In this document: positions 27,501-35,683 of the stretch, piece by piece | Position numbering within the stretch: the stretch's first letter is position 1 | Layout: every line of letters starts with the position of its first letter | Notes under the pieces: generated by a model | Database searches by the model: none | What the model was told of the DNA's origin: nothing | Seen by the model: only the letters and a program-made list of their open reading frames with translations | Translations under genes and position numbers: made by a program | NCBI RefSeq assembly: GCF_003131205.1 | Contig: NZ_QFFY01000003.1 | Coordinates: 186,001-250,000, forward strand | Reading direction: 5' to 3' | From: Occallatibacter savannae | Lineage (GTDB): Bacteria > Acidobacteriota > Terriglobia > Terriglobales > Acidobacteriaceae | DNA length: 64,000 bases

Positions 27501-28008
27501 AAAGAAGAAAGCTGACCGGCTATTCCCGCGCCCCAGCGACGACTTTCTGCTGGAGGAACTGACGAAGGTGTTGTGCGTGCCGGGCGAGCAGGCGCGCATT
27601 CTGGTGGTTGAAGATGATCCGGAACTGGGCCAGGTGATCGGCGAGATCTTCCGCCGCGAAAATACGGTGGTTCATGTCGCGGGTTCGAGGCAGGCGGCTC
27701 TGGATGATTGCCTGAGCTTTATGCCGCATATGATTGTGCTGGACATCGGGATGCCGAATGGCGATGGATTCAACGTGGTGGACTGGCTGCGGCAGCACGA
27801 GGACCTGAGCAAATCGCCGCTGATTGCTTACTCCGCGCACGGATTGACGCAGGCAGAGCGCATGCAGCTGGTGCTTGGGCTGAATCACTTCCTGGCGAAG
27901 GCGAGCGTTGAGCCGGAGCAACTGGAAGCGCTGGTGTTGACGATGTTGCGCAGCCCGCAGGAAGCTGAAGAGTCAGTCTCGGAAGTGTCAGCAGGCCAGG
28001 GTTCTTAA
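24556..28008 (+). CDS. Hybrid sensor histidine kinase (PAS-PAS-GAF-PAS-HisKA-HATPase-REC-REC)
   Basis: With ATG 24556 the protein has 1150 residues: two N-terminal TM helices (about 20-70), PAS domains (about 80-210 and 235-355), a GAF domain (about 370-530) and a further PAS (about 535-650) with a CGDDCPLRR Cys pair. His660 lies in VSHELRTPLTS, the N box near 772, and the G boxes GRGIP and GGSGLGLAI near 806-836. Two receiver domains follow, with Asp940 and Asp1063 as phospho-acceptors. It probably autophosphorylates and passes phosphate through its receivers. The next two genes encode a single receiver and an HPt protein, completing a relay. GTG 24490 is an alternative start. Signal sensed is unknown. 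Confidence 0.93.
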   Translation: MDSREARQLKQDAESQSPPIWSSLSILAVAMAAGAILARVEAGPSYDWLLIMIAMGLTAAVLMRVLADNAADNEAAARYAGDPLKDILDSAGTLVLSIGLDGKLTYVNPAAERLLGYHASELVNRESTEKLMAQGEENRLVSELRRLYGITKPMGAAQEGSLTSYAEVVHSLAPSQVPTFETHLRRKDGALFPVRLHISTLRNREGMPTGLVAVALDQTNSGSPGEGLKIPRDRYRDLFESSSEMIATLDLEGRYLYANPAWRQIFRLDPTAPLESEQFADVFGPGAREEAAALLKKAQDGFTVDRAPVRTETGDGRMLELEMSLHQRRRAGKPVAIQCLLHDVTQQKQREHRLALQLVVSQIVGENVSAEVATKRVLEALCISQGWDVAVKWDVNPEENRLEFSTGWGVPGRDSESLIQESMGVTLAPGGSLPGRAWKEGRLVWASDLSVITPTPRIQTALRSRMISGWAAPVQVGNHVLAVLEFYCHSRIREDRETTAAMETVAGSLAQMLARTRERERAEELSRQQEILLGSVADGICGIDRNGLVRFANPAAARLLGARPQNLIGKPVHQLVHGSAPADKKCGDDCPLRRATGQRKSVTGEGTIYRSNGTGFPAEFFLNPILDQGRFSGSVLSFRDISQRYALDRMKDEFVSTVSHELRTPLTSIRGALGLLSSGMLGVINEKAANLLRIALNNSERLVRLINDILDLERTQSGREPLAFRQIQLGEIVRQAIDGVQPMADEAGVLLIHDKTQTEVTADPDRLLQVITNLLSNAIKFSPANSAISVMLRSGASGVTLSVIDQGRGIPADKLEAIFGRFQQVDASDSRQKGGSGLGLAICRAIVLQHNGRIWAERNPVRGSTFRVFLPYQPAAAGKHPDSGASPAAHGAVLIADTNGTTRPLIADQLARFGYRIVEATTVDQAVAVAHDGVSAIVLDTTLDGINGWEILPLLRREEPEANTPVVLLGVANPQQAQDANQKKKADRLFPRPSDDFLLEELTKVLCVPGEQARILVVEDDPELGQVIGEIFRRENTVVHVAGSRQAALDDCLSFMPHMIVLDIGMPNGDGFNVVDWLRQHEDLSKSPLIAYSAHGLTQAERMQLVLGLNHFLAKASVEPEQLEALVLTMLRSPQEAEESVSEVSAGQGS

Positions 28009-28029
28009 CGGAATTTGGAGAAGTTGTCG

Positions 28030-28401
28030 ATGCACCGCATTCTTATCATTGATGACGAAGACGATATTCGCGAAGTAGCAGCGCTGAGCCTGGAGACCGT
28101 CGCGGGCTGGGAAGTGATGGTGGCGAGTTCGGGCGCGCAGGGACTGGCGCGGGCGGCGACGTACCAGCCGGACGCCATCCTGCTGGATGTGATGATGCCG
28201 GGGATGGACGGGCCGGCGACGTTTCGCGAGTTACAGAAGAATCCGGCAACGGCGCACATTCCTGTGATGCTGCTGACGGCGAAGGTGCAAGCGACCGATC
28301 GATCGCGATTCGCAGATCTTGGCGTGAGAGCTGTGCTGGTGAAACCGTTCGATCCTCTATCGCTATCGCAGCAGGTGGCGGAGATTCTTGGCTGGAACTA
28401 G
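28030..28401 (+). CDS. Single-domain response regulator
   Basis: 123 residues forming one receiver domain: acidic pocket DDEDD near residues 8-12, phospho-acceptor Asp53 (LLDVMMPGMDG), Thr/Lys switch residues (LLTAK, KPFDP). ATG 28030 follows TTGGAG by nine bases. It lies 21 bp after the hybrid kinase and 9 bp before the HPt gene, so it probably carries phosphate in that relay. There is no output domain, as in CheY/Spo0F-type shuttles. Confidence 0.93.
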   Translation: MHRILIIDDEDDIREVAALSLETVAGWEVMVASSGAQGLARAATYQPDAILLDVMMPGMDGPATFRELQKNPATAHIPVMLLTAKVQATDRSRFADLGVRAVLVKPFDPLSLSQQVAEILGWN

Positions 28402-28410
28402 GACGCAGTT

Positions 28411-28746
28411 ATGGGCGACGCCGCCGGATCCCAAATTTCCGAAGCGATGAACCGGCTGTGGCAGAAGTTTCTGCCGCAGATGGAGGAGCGCGTGGCGACA
28501 CTGCAAAACGCCGCGGGGCATTTGTCGACCGGAGCTTCGATCTCGCGAGAAGAACAGAGCAGCGCAGCTGCGGAGGCGCACAAGCTTGCGGGAGTGCTGG
28601 GGACCTTTGGCTTGCAGGAAGGAACCGAGCTTGCGCGCGAGGCGGAAGGGCTGCTGGAGGGATCGTCGAGTTTCGAGCCGACGGCGGTGGCGCGGTTGAA
28701 CGACATCGCGGAACGGCTGAAAGTGATGATCGCGAGCCGGGGATAG
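28411..28746 (+). CDS. HPt-domain phosphotransfer protein
   Basis: 111 helical residues with AHKLAGVLGTFGL; His57 is the expected phosphorylated histidine, followed by the Lys and Gly typical of HPt domains. It would relay phosphate between receivers of the adjacent hybrid kinase and response regulator. It follows the regulator gene by 9 bp, consistent with one operon. Confidence 0.88.
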   Translation: MGDAAGSQISEAMNRLWQKFLPQMEERVATLQNAAGHLSTGASISREEQSSAAAEAHKLAGVLGTFGLQEGTELAREAEGLLEGSSSFEPTAVARLNDIAERLKVMIASRG

Positions 28747-28797
28747 GGCTCCATGGGGTTGCGGGCCGGCATTGAACGCCGACAATTACACTCGTAA

Positions 28798-30213
28798 GTG
28801 GTGAATCGCCCCGAAGCACTTACGCCGCAGCAGCAACTCGGGTTCACGTTTGAGGAGCCGAAGAGCGTGCGCCGCATTTGGCCGGTGCGCGAACTGGTAT
28901 CGCATGTTTGCGGGCAGGTAGAGCGGGAGTACAGCGATGTGTGGGTGGAGGGCGAGATTTCAAACTGCCGCCCGGCGCCCTCGGGACACTTGTATTTCAC
29001 GCTGAAAGATGCAGATGCGCAGCTGCCGGTTGTGCTGTTCAGAAGGCAGGCGTTGCTGCTGCGGTTCAAGCCAGCGGATGGGCAGCATGTGCTGGTGCGC
29101 GGGCGCGTGAGCGTGTATCCGCAGCGGGGACAGCTGCAGCTGGTAGGCGAGACGGTTGAGCCGGTCGGAGCGGGTTCGCTGCAGCTGGCGTTTGAGCAGC
29201 TCAGAGAGAAGCTCAAGGCAGAGGGGCTGTTCGACTCGGCGAGGAAGAGGCCTTTGCCTGCTTTCCCGCGGAGCGTCGGGATTGTGACATCGCCTACGGG
29301 AGCGGTGATTCGAGACTTTCTGAACATTGTGGGACGACGGCATGCGGGGCTGAATGTTGTGTTGTGCCCGGCAGCGGTGCAGGGCGAGCAGGCGATTGCT
29401 GAGGTTGAGTTGGCGATTGCACATCTGAATGCGTCGGGGCTGGTGGATGTGATTGTGGTGGCTCGCGGCGGCGGTTCGGCAGAGGATCTTGCCGCATTCA
29501 ACAGTGAGCGGATCGCACGGGCCATTGCGGCATCGGGGCTGCCGGTGGTGTCGGCGGTGGGACACGAGACGGATTTTACGATTGCGGATTTTGTGGCGGA
29601 TTTGCGCGCGCCGACGCCGTCCGCAGCAGCGGAGTTGATTACGGAGGCGCAGCATCGGGTGGCGGAGCGGGTTGCGAACCAGGCGAGCAGGCTGGAGCGA
29701 GCTGCGCGGTTCCAGGTTCTGCACGCGCGGCAGAAGCTGGACAGGGTGGCCGTGGAGCGGGCGGAGCGAAAAGTCTCCGGCAATCTGCGGCGGGTGAGCC
29801 AGCGGCTCGATGACCTCGAGTTTCGATTGGATGGCGCGATGAATGGCGGGATCCGCATGCATCAGCGCGCTGTCGCGGAGCTGGCTGCGGATGTGCTGCA
29901 TCATGAGCCGAGGCAGTTGCTTGCGCGTGCGCGAGAACGGTTGGGCGTGAGCGATACGCGGATTGAACGATCGGTGGAGCGGACGGTGAGGAGAGCGTCG
30001 GCACGCGTGGATGCGCTGAATGCGCGGCTGAGATCGCTCTCTCCGCTGGCTGTGCTGGAGAGAGGGTATGCACTCGTCATGAATGAGGATGGGGCCGTGA
30101 TTCGATCTCTCTCGCAAGTGAGTGAGCAAGACAAATTGAGAACGCGGCTAAGCGATGGAGAGTTTGTGAGTACTGTCGAAGAGGTTCGCGAGAGTTCAAG
30201 CGGCACAAAGTGA
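28798..30213 (+). CDS. xseA: Exodeoxyribonuclease VII large subunit
   Basis: 471 residues, starting at GTG 28798 (a second GTG follows directly). The N-terminal OB-fold (about 25-125, VWVEGEISNCRPAPSGHLYFTLKD) is followed by the catalytic domain with RGGGSAEDLAAFNSE (near 221-235) and AVGHETDFTIADFVADLRAPTPSAAAE-type signature (near 250-275), then the long coiled-coil region (about 300-420). With XseB it degrades single-stranded DNA during repair. xseB is not in the window. The glmM gene starts 4 bp after its stop. Confidence 0.95.
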   Translation: MVNRPEALTPQQQLGFTFEEPKSVRRIWPVRELVSHVCGQVEREYSDVWVEGEISNCRPAPSGHLYFTLKDADAQLPVVLFRRQALLLRFKPADGQHVLVRGRVSVYPQRGQLQLVGETVEPVGAGSLQLAFEQLREKLKAEGLFDSARKRPLPAFPRSVGIVTSPTGAVIRDFLNIVGRRHAGLNVVLCPAAVQGEQAIAEVELAIAHLNASGLVDVIVVARGGGSAEDLAAFNSERIARAIAASGLPVVSAVGHETDFTIADFVADLRAPTPSAAAELITEAQHRVAERVANQASRLERAARFQVLHARQKLDRVAVERAERKVSGNLRRVSQRLDDLEFRLDGAMNGGIRMHQRAVAELAADVLHHEPRQLLARARERLGVSDTRIERSVERTVRRASARVDALNARLRSLSPLAVLERGYALVMNEDGAVIRSLSQVSEQDKLRTRLSDGEFVSTVEEVRESSSGTK

Positions 30214-30217
30214 GGAT

Positions 30218-31592
30218 ATGAGCAAGCAAGGGACACGCAAGCTGTTTGGAACGGATGGGATTCGGGCAGTCGCAGGGGAACCACCTCTCGATGCGAAGAC
30301 GATTTACGCGGTGGGGTTGGCACTCGGGCATTCGTTGCGAGACATGGAGAAGCCGAAGGTCCTGCTGGGTCGGGATACGCGCGAGTCGAGCCCGTGGATT
30401 GCGGCGACGATTGCAGCGGCGCTGCGGGAGACCGGGGTTGATGTGGAAAGCGCGGGAGTGGTGCCGACGCCGGCGGTGGCGTACCTGGCGCGGACACGCG
30501 GATTCAATGCTGGAGTGGTGATTTCAGCGTCGCACAATCCATGGCGGGACAATGGCATTAAGCTGTTCGGGCCGGATGGATTCAAGCTGCCGGATGCGAC
30601 AGAGCTGGCGATGGAAGATGAGATTCTCCGCCATGCAGAGAGCGCAAATGTTCCGGACGCGAAGGGCCTACCGGCGGTTGAAGACAACTCCGCGCTGCAG
30701 GAAGATTACATTGACTTTCTGATTAGCTGCGTTCCCGATCTGCGACTGCAGGGGCTGCGTATCGTCGCGGACTGCGCGAATGGCGCCGCTGCCGCGGTTG
30801 CGCCAAAGCTGTTTGCGAAGCTGGGCGTGGTCGATGCTGACGAGTTCGCGGTTTTGAATGTTGCTCCGAATGGCAGAAACATCAACGACGGTTGCGGGGC
30901 GTTGCACCCAGAGTGGCTGGCAGCGGAGGTGAAGAAGCGCGGCGCGTCGATGGGGCTGACGTTTGATGGGGACGCGGATCGATGCATGCTTGCCGGAGCG
31001 CATGGGAACGTCATCAATGGGGATGCGATTCTGCTGCTGGCCGCGCGCGATCTGAAGAGTCGCGGGTTGCTGAGCGGGGATGTGGTCGTGGCAACCACGA
31101 TGTCGAACATGGGCCTGGAGGCTGCGTTGAAGCGCTCGGGAATTCAGATGCTGCGCGCTCCGGTGGGTGATCGCTACGTGCTCGAGCAGATGCAGCAGAA
31201 CGGTGCTGCGCTGGGAGGAGAGCAGTCGGGGGCACATCCTCTTCCCTCACCTGGCGACGACGGGGGACGGTCTGCTGACAGCGCTTGTGGTGCTGGATCT
31301 GGTTGCGCGGAGCGGCAAAAGCATCGACGAGCTGGTTGCGGATCTGAAGGTATTTCCGCAGGTGATTGTGAATGTGAAGGTGCGGGAGAAAAAGCCGCTG
31401 GAGAACATTCCGGCTGTTGCGGCGCGAATCCGGGCGGCAGAAGAGGAACTGCGGGACTCGGGGCGAGTGGTGATTCGGTATTCAGGAACAGAGGCGCTGG
31501 CGCGGGTGATGATCGAAGCCGAGAGCGGTGAGGCGATGCGAAGACATGCGGAGGCGATTGCGGAGGCGATCAGGGCGGAGTTGGGCATTTAG
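30218..31592 (+). CDS. glmM: Phosphoglucosamine mutase with apparent +1 frameshift
   Basis: GlmM converts glucosamine-6-phosphate to glucosamine-1-phosphate on the way to UDP-GlcNAc and peptidoglycan. Seen: GTDGIRA at residue 11, active Ser105 in ISASHNP, metal loop TFDGDADR near 247-254, and GGEQSG. At the five-G run 31228-31232 the frame changes. With four Gs the protein continues HILFPHLATTGDGLLTAL and ends with RYSGTEALARVM at 31592, about 457 residues, the normal family length. As written, the first frame runs to 31531 with unrelated residues. GlmM is normally essential, so a sequence error is the simplest reading; true loss would need another mutase. Confidence 0.88.
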
Positions 31593-31683
31593 GCGAATGC
31601 GGGAGAGTGGTTGGATCGCGATATCTTTGCCAGCTCATCGCGATGGAGCTGCGATGAACGGGGCACGACCGAATCAATAGCCT

Positions 31684-34416
31684 CTAGAGGTCGCGCCAGT
31701 TGGGGCCGAAGGCGAGGTCGGCGACGAGGGGGACGTTGAGCTTGACGACGCCTTCCATCTCGGAGCGGACGAGGTCTTCAACTTCCTTTTTCTCGTCGTG
31801 GGGGACTTCGAAGAGCAGTTCGTCGTGGACCTGAAGGACCATGCGGGTCTTGAGCTCGCGTTCCGTGAGCTTGCGATCGAGCGAGATCATGGCGAGCTTG
31901 ATGAGGTCGGCGGCGGTGCCCTGGAGCGGCGTGTTGACCGCGGTGCGCTCGGCGAATCCGCGGGCGTTCGAGTTGCGGCTGGTGATGTCGGGGATGGGGC
32001 GGACGCGGCCGAACATGGTGCGGACGGCGCCTTCGCGGCGGGTGTCCTCGAGTGTTTTGTTGATGAACTCTTTGACTCCCTGGTACCGTTCGAAGTAGCG
32101 ATCAATGTAGGCGCGGGCTTCCGTTTGCGGGATGCCGAGCTGGGCGGCAAGACCGAACGGCGATATGCCGTAGACGATTCCGAAGTTCACGGCCTTGGCG
32201 CGGTTGCGGGTCTCCTTGTCCATGGTTTCCGCGGGAACGCCGAAGACTTCGCTTGCGGTGAGGGTGTGGATGTCCTCGTTCTGCTGGTAGGCACGCACGA
32301 GGAGCGGGTCGGCGCTGAAGTGAGCGAGGAGACGGAGCTCGATTTGCGAGTAGTCGGCAGAGAGCAGCTCAGTGCCGGGAGCGGCGGTGAAGGCGGCCCG
32401 GATTTCACGGCCTAATTCGGTTTTGATAGGGATGTTCTGGAGGTTCGGATTGAAGGAGGAGAGCCGACCGGTGGAGGTTGCCGCTGATTGGAAGGTGGTG
32501 TGCACTCGGGAATCGGCGTCGGCCTGAGCGGGGAGCACGTCGATGTAGGTTGACTTGAGTTTGGAGAGATGGCGGAATTCGAGGACGAGACGGACTACTT
32601 CGAATTTTTCGGCGAGGGGTTCGAGTACGTCCTGCGCTGTGGAAACAACTTTGCCTTTGCCGTACTTCATGGGCATGGGCAGGTTCATTTTGGTAAATAA
32701 GACTTCACCGAGCTTTTTGGGGGAGCCAATGTTGAAGCGCTCACCGGCGAGCTCGTAGACGCGTTCGCTGACTCGCTGGATTTCGCTGCCGAAGCGAGCG
32801 GAGAGATGGGCGAGCACTTCCTTGTTGATGCGAACGCCGTTCTTTTCCATGCGGAAGAGGACGGGGGCGAGAGGAAGATCAATGGTTTCGTAGACACTGG
32901 TGACGCTGCTGCGCTCGGCTTCAGCTCGCAGGTTGGTGACGAGGGTTTCTGTAATGGCGGCGGAAGCAGCGAGGGAGACGGGCGGCGCCTGATTGTGGCG
33001 AGCGGCCACGTCGGCGAGAGTCTGGGTGGTGTGGGTGGGGTTGAGCGCGTAGGAGAGCAGTTGAGAGTCGTCGACTTTGCCCTGCAGATCGACGCCGAGT
33101 CCGCAGAGGACGTGGAGAGACAGTTTGAGGTCGTGAACGCGCTTGGGGATCTTTGGATCTTCGAACAGTGACTTGAGTTCGGTCGTAAGGGAGAGGCAGA
33201 GGCCTCTGCCGGGCTCGGCGCTGACGCCGATGCTGGATTCCGTTTTCTTCTCGGCTTCTTCGACGACGTCGAGGAGAGAGAGGGTCTGCGGGGGCTCGGG
33301 TTCTTCTGACTCGGTTTCGGGTTCGGTTGGTTCTTTGGCTGCGAGCGCGAAGGAGAAGCCGTTTGCGCGGGCTGCGGCGTAGAAGGCGGCAGCCTGTTCG
33401 GGCGTTGGCTGTTCGATAATTTCGAGTTGAGGTGCGGATGCGGATGGCGCGAGTTCGCGCAGCATGGAGGTGAATTCGAGCTCGGTGAAGAGCGTGCGGC
33501 AGGCCTCCAGATCGGGCTCCTGCGTCTGCATTGCGGTAAGGTCGAGCGGGAGAGGAACGCGGCAATCGATGGTGACGAGATCTTTGGAAAGCAGGACGGC
33601 GTCGCGGTTCTGCTCGAGGGACTCGCGGTAGCTCTTGCGCTTGACTTCGGAGGCGCGGTCGAGCACGGCTTCGAGGCTGCCGAATTCGACGATGAGGTCG
33701 ACACTGCCTTTGTCGCCGATGCCGGGGGCGCCGGGGATGTTGTCAATGGTGTCTCCGCGAAGGGCCATGACGTCGACGACCTTTTCGGGCGGGACACCGA
33801 GGACTTCTTTCACTTTTTCGGCATCGAGGATGAGGTTGTCTTTTTGCGGGTTGAGGACTTTGATGTGAGTGGAGACGAGCTGCATCATGTCCTTGTCGCC
33901 GGAGACGATGTAGACCTCGTGGCCCTGCTCGGCGGCTTCGCGCGCGAGGGTGCCGATGACGTCGTCGGCTTCGAAGCCCTGGGCTTCGAGGATAGGGATG
34001 CGCAGCGCATCGAGGGAGCGGCGAATGTAGGGGACCTGGCGGCGAAGGTCATCGGGCATGGATTCGCGCTTGGCTTTATAGCCGTCGTACGCGACTTCTT
34101 CAAAGGACTGGAGCTTGGAGTTCCACTTGCGGAGGGTGCCGATGTCTTTGGCGCGTTCGTCGCGGAATACGGCTCCGCTGGGGTCGAAGACGGCGGCGAA
34201 ATATTTAGGCGAGAAGTCCTCGCGGAGCTTGCGGATCATGTTGACGAAGACGTAAATGGCGGCCGTGGGCAGGCCGGAGCGCGTCGACATGGGCCGGCTG
34301 CGCTGCATCGCGTGGTAGGCGCGGAAGATGAACGACATGGCGTCGAGGAGGAAGACGGGAGGCTTGGCTTGGTCGCTTGTCGAGGCTGGCGAGGGGGGCG
34401 GAACGGTGGCTGGCAC
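31684..34416 (-). CDS. polA: DNA polymerase I (proofreading site apparently lost)
   Basis: 910 residues: a 5' nuclease domain (about 20-310, with FEADDVIGTLA and SGDKDMMQLV), a vestigial 3'-5' exonuclease domain, and the polymerase domain (about 540-910). Motif A is DYSQIELRLLAH, motif B KAVNFGIVYG and motif C VHDELLFE. In the exonuclease region the DxE motif is replaced (FSFALAAKE) and the other acidic ligands are not found; an acidic Glu/Pro-rich insert lies near 350-385. So I expect polymerase and flap-nuclease but no proofreading, as in Thermus and Bacillus enzymes. Functions in Okazaki-fragment maturation and repair. Convergent with glmM. Confidence 0.95.
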   Translation of the reverse strand: MPATVPPPSPASTSDQAKPPVFLLDAMSFIFRAYHAMQRSRPMSTRSGLPTAAIYVFVNMIRKLREDFSPKYFAAVFDPSGAVFRDERAKDIGTLRKWNSKLQSFEEVAYDGYKAKRESMPDDLRRQVPYIRRSLDALRIPILEAQGFEADDVIGTLAREAAEQGHEVYIVSGDKDMMQLVSTHIKVLNPQKDNLILDAEKVKEVLGVPPEKVVDVMALRGDTIDNIPGAPGIGDKGSVDLIVEFGSLEAVLDRASEVKRKSYRESLEQNRDAVLLSKDLVTIDCRVPLPLDLTAMQTQEPDLEACRTLFTELEFTSMLRELAPSASAPQLEIIEQPTPEQAAAFYAAARANGFSFALAAKEPTEPETESEEPEPPQTLSLLDVVEEAEKKTESSIGVSAEPGRGLCLSLTTELKSLFEDPKIPKRVHDLKLSLHVLCGLGVDLQGKVDDSQLLSYALNPTHTTQTLADVAARHNQAPPVSLAASAAITETLVTNLRAEAERSSVTSVYETIDLPLAPVLFRMEKNGVRINKEVLAHLSARFGSEIQRVSERVYELAGERFNIGSPKKLGEVLFTKMNLPMPMKYGKGKVVSTAQDVLEPLAEKFEVVRLVLEFRHLSKLKSTYIDVLPAQADADSRVHTTFQSAATSTGRLSSFNPNLQNIPIKTELGREIRAAFTAAPGTELLSADYSQIELRLLAHFSADPLLVRAYQQNEDIHTLTASEVFGVPAETMDKETRNRAKAVNFGIVYGISPFGLAAQLGIPQTEARAYIDRYFERYQGVKEFINKTLEDTRREGAVRTMFGRVRPIPDITSRNSNARGFAERTAVNTPLQGTAADLIKLAMISLDRKLTERELKTRMVLQVHDELLFEVPHDEKKEVEDLVRSEMEGVVKLNVPLVADLAFGPNWRDL

Positions 34417-34448
34417 GGTTCGAGTTTATCAGCGTGCAGATGGAGCAG

Positions 34449-34526
34449 GAGGGACGAGGGAACAAGGGGACGAGGTGACAAGGGAACGAGGGGACGGGAG
34501 GACGGGGGACGAGGAGACAAGGGGAC
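34449..34526. repeat. Degenerate 8-bp tandem array (GAGGGAAC/AAGGGGAC type), 10 units
   Basis: Ten units, eight of 8 bp and two of 7 bp: GAGGGAC, GAGGGAAC, AAGGGGAC, GAGGTGAC, AAGGGAAC, GAGGGGAC, GGGAGGAC, GGGGGAC, GAGGAGAC, AAGGGGAC. Purine-rich on the plus strand, in the gap between the polA start and the rfbG stop. Similar in composition and period to 10098-10190. Confidence 0.85.
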
Positions 34527-34549
34527 GAGACTCGTTCGGAAAGAGCGAG

Positions 34550-35683
34550 TTATTCAGCCGTTGATGGATGGAGGAGGTGGTCGTATTGGGCGATCTGGGC
34601 GCGGGTCTCGGCGGCCATGTCTGCGCCGGTGGCGCGCAGGCGATACCAGTGAAGCGTCCAGTCGAGGGCTGCTTGAAGGTTGAGGCTCGGACGCCAGCCG
34701 AGTTCTGCGCGAGCCTTGCTGGAGTCGAGCTTGAGGTAGTGTGCTTCATGGACGCTCGGGGCGTTGTCGCGGACCCAGGATGCACCTGCGCCCCAGAGGT
34801 TCACCATTCTGTCGGCGATACGTTCGACGGGCCATGCATCGTCTTCGCTGGGGCCGAAGTTGAAGGCTGAGGCCGCTTCTGCGCGACCGGCGAGGAGGTG
34901 CTCGGCAAGGGTGATGTAGCCGTGGAGAGGCTCGAGAACGTGCTGCCAGGGGCGGATCGCGTTGGGGCGGCGGATGAGGACGGGCTTGCCGGATTCGAAT
35001 CCGCGGATGAGGTCGGGGATGAGGCGATCTTCGGACCAGTCGCCTCCGCCGATGACGTTGCCCGCGCGGGCAGTGGCGATGGCGACGCGGTGGTCAGAGA
35101 GGCGGTTGAGCGGGAAATAGGAATCGCGGAATGCGGAGACGACGATTTCGGCTGCGGCCTTGCTGGAGGAGTAGGGGTCGTGACCGCCGAGAGGATCGGT
35201 CTCACGGTATGGCCACGCCCACTCCCGATTCTGGTAGCACTTGTCGGTGGTGACGCAGACGACGGCGCGGACGCTGGAGGTCTTGCGAACGGCCTCGAGA
35301 AGATTGGCGGTGCCCATGACGTTGGTGCCGTAGGTGCCGAGCGGGTCGACATAAGAACGGCGAAGGAGGGGCTGGGCGGCGAGATGAAAGACGACCTCGG
35401 GTTCGAAATCGACGAGGGAGGCTTCGAGTTTGGGGTAGTCCTGAATGTCGCCGCGATCGTCATCGAGGATGTCGGCTACGCGCGCATCGGAAAAGAGATT
35501 TGGCTGGGTTGCTGGATCGAGGGCGTAGCCGCGAACCAGCGCGCCCTTGGCCGCCAGCCAGAGTGCGAGCCATCCGCCTTTGAATCCGGTGTGGCCCGTG
35601 AGGAAGACGCGGCGACCTTCCCAGGAAGAGCGATCTTGCTGGGACCGGCTTTGGGTGATTGGGCTGCTCACCAGGTTTTCCAT
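34550..35683 (-). CDS. rfbG: CDP-glucose 4,6-dehydratase
   Basis: 377 residues from the ATG at 35681-35683, which has GGGAGCG just upstream; an ATG/GTG further out at 35704 is less well placed. SDR features: TGHTGFKGGWL nucleotide loop near residue 20, LAAQPLLRRSY, TTDKCY, and the catalytic DPYSSSK (Tyr-x3-Lys). RPWQHVLEPL is typical of RfbG. It converts CDP-glucose to CDP-4-keto-6-deoxyglucose. The start overlaps the rfbF stop by 16 bp, so the pair is translationally coupled. Confidence 0.93.
   Translation of the reverse strand: MENLVSSPITQSRSQQDRSSWEGRRVFLTGHTGFKGGWLALWLAAKGALVRGYALDPATQPNLFSDARVADILDDDRGDIQDYPKLEASLVDFEPEVVFHLAAQPLLRRSYVDPLGTYGTNVMGTANLLEAVRKTSSVRAVVCVTTDKCYQNREWAWPYRETDPLGGHDPYSSSKAAAEIVVSAFRDSYFPLNRLSDHRVAIATARAGNVIGGGDWSEDRLIPDLIRGFESGKPVLIRRPNAIRPWQHVLEPLHGYITLAEHLLAGRAEAASAFNFGPSEDDAWPVERIADRMVNLWGAGASWVRDNAPSVHEAHYLKLDSSKARAELGWRPSLNLQAALDWTLHWYRLRATGADMAAETRAQIAQYDHLLHPSTAE

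Noticed and set aside
33427..34683. Long plus-strand ORF (418 codons) opposite polA
   Set aside because: It lies antisense to an intact, well-recognised polA and mirrors its GC-rich codon pattern; no family likeness.
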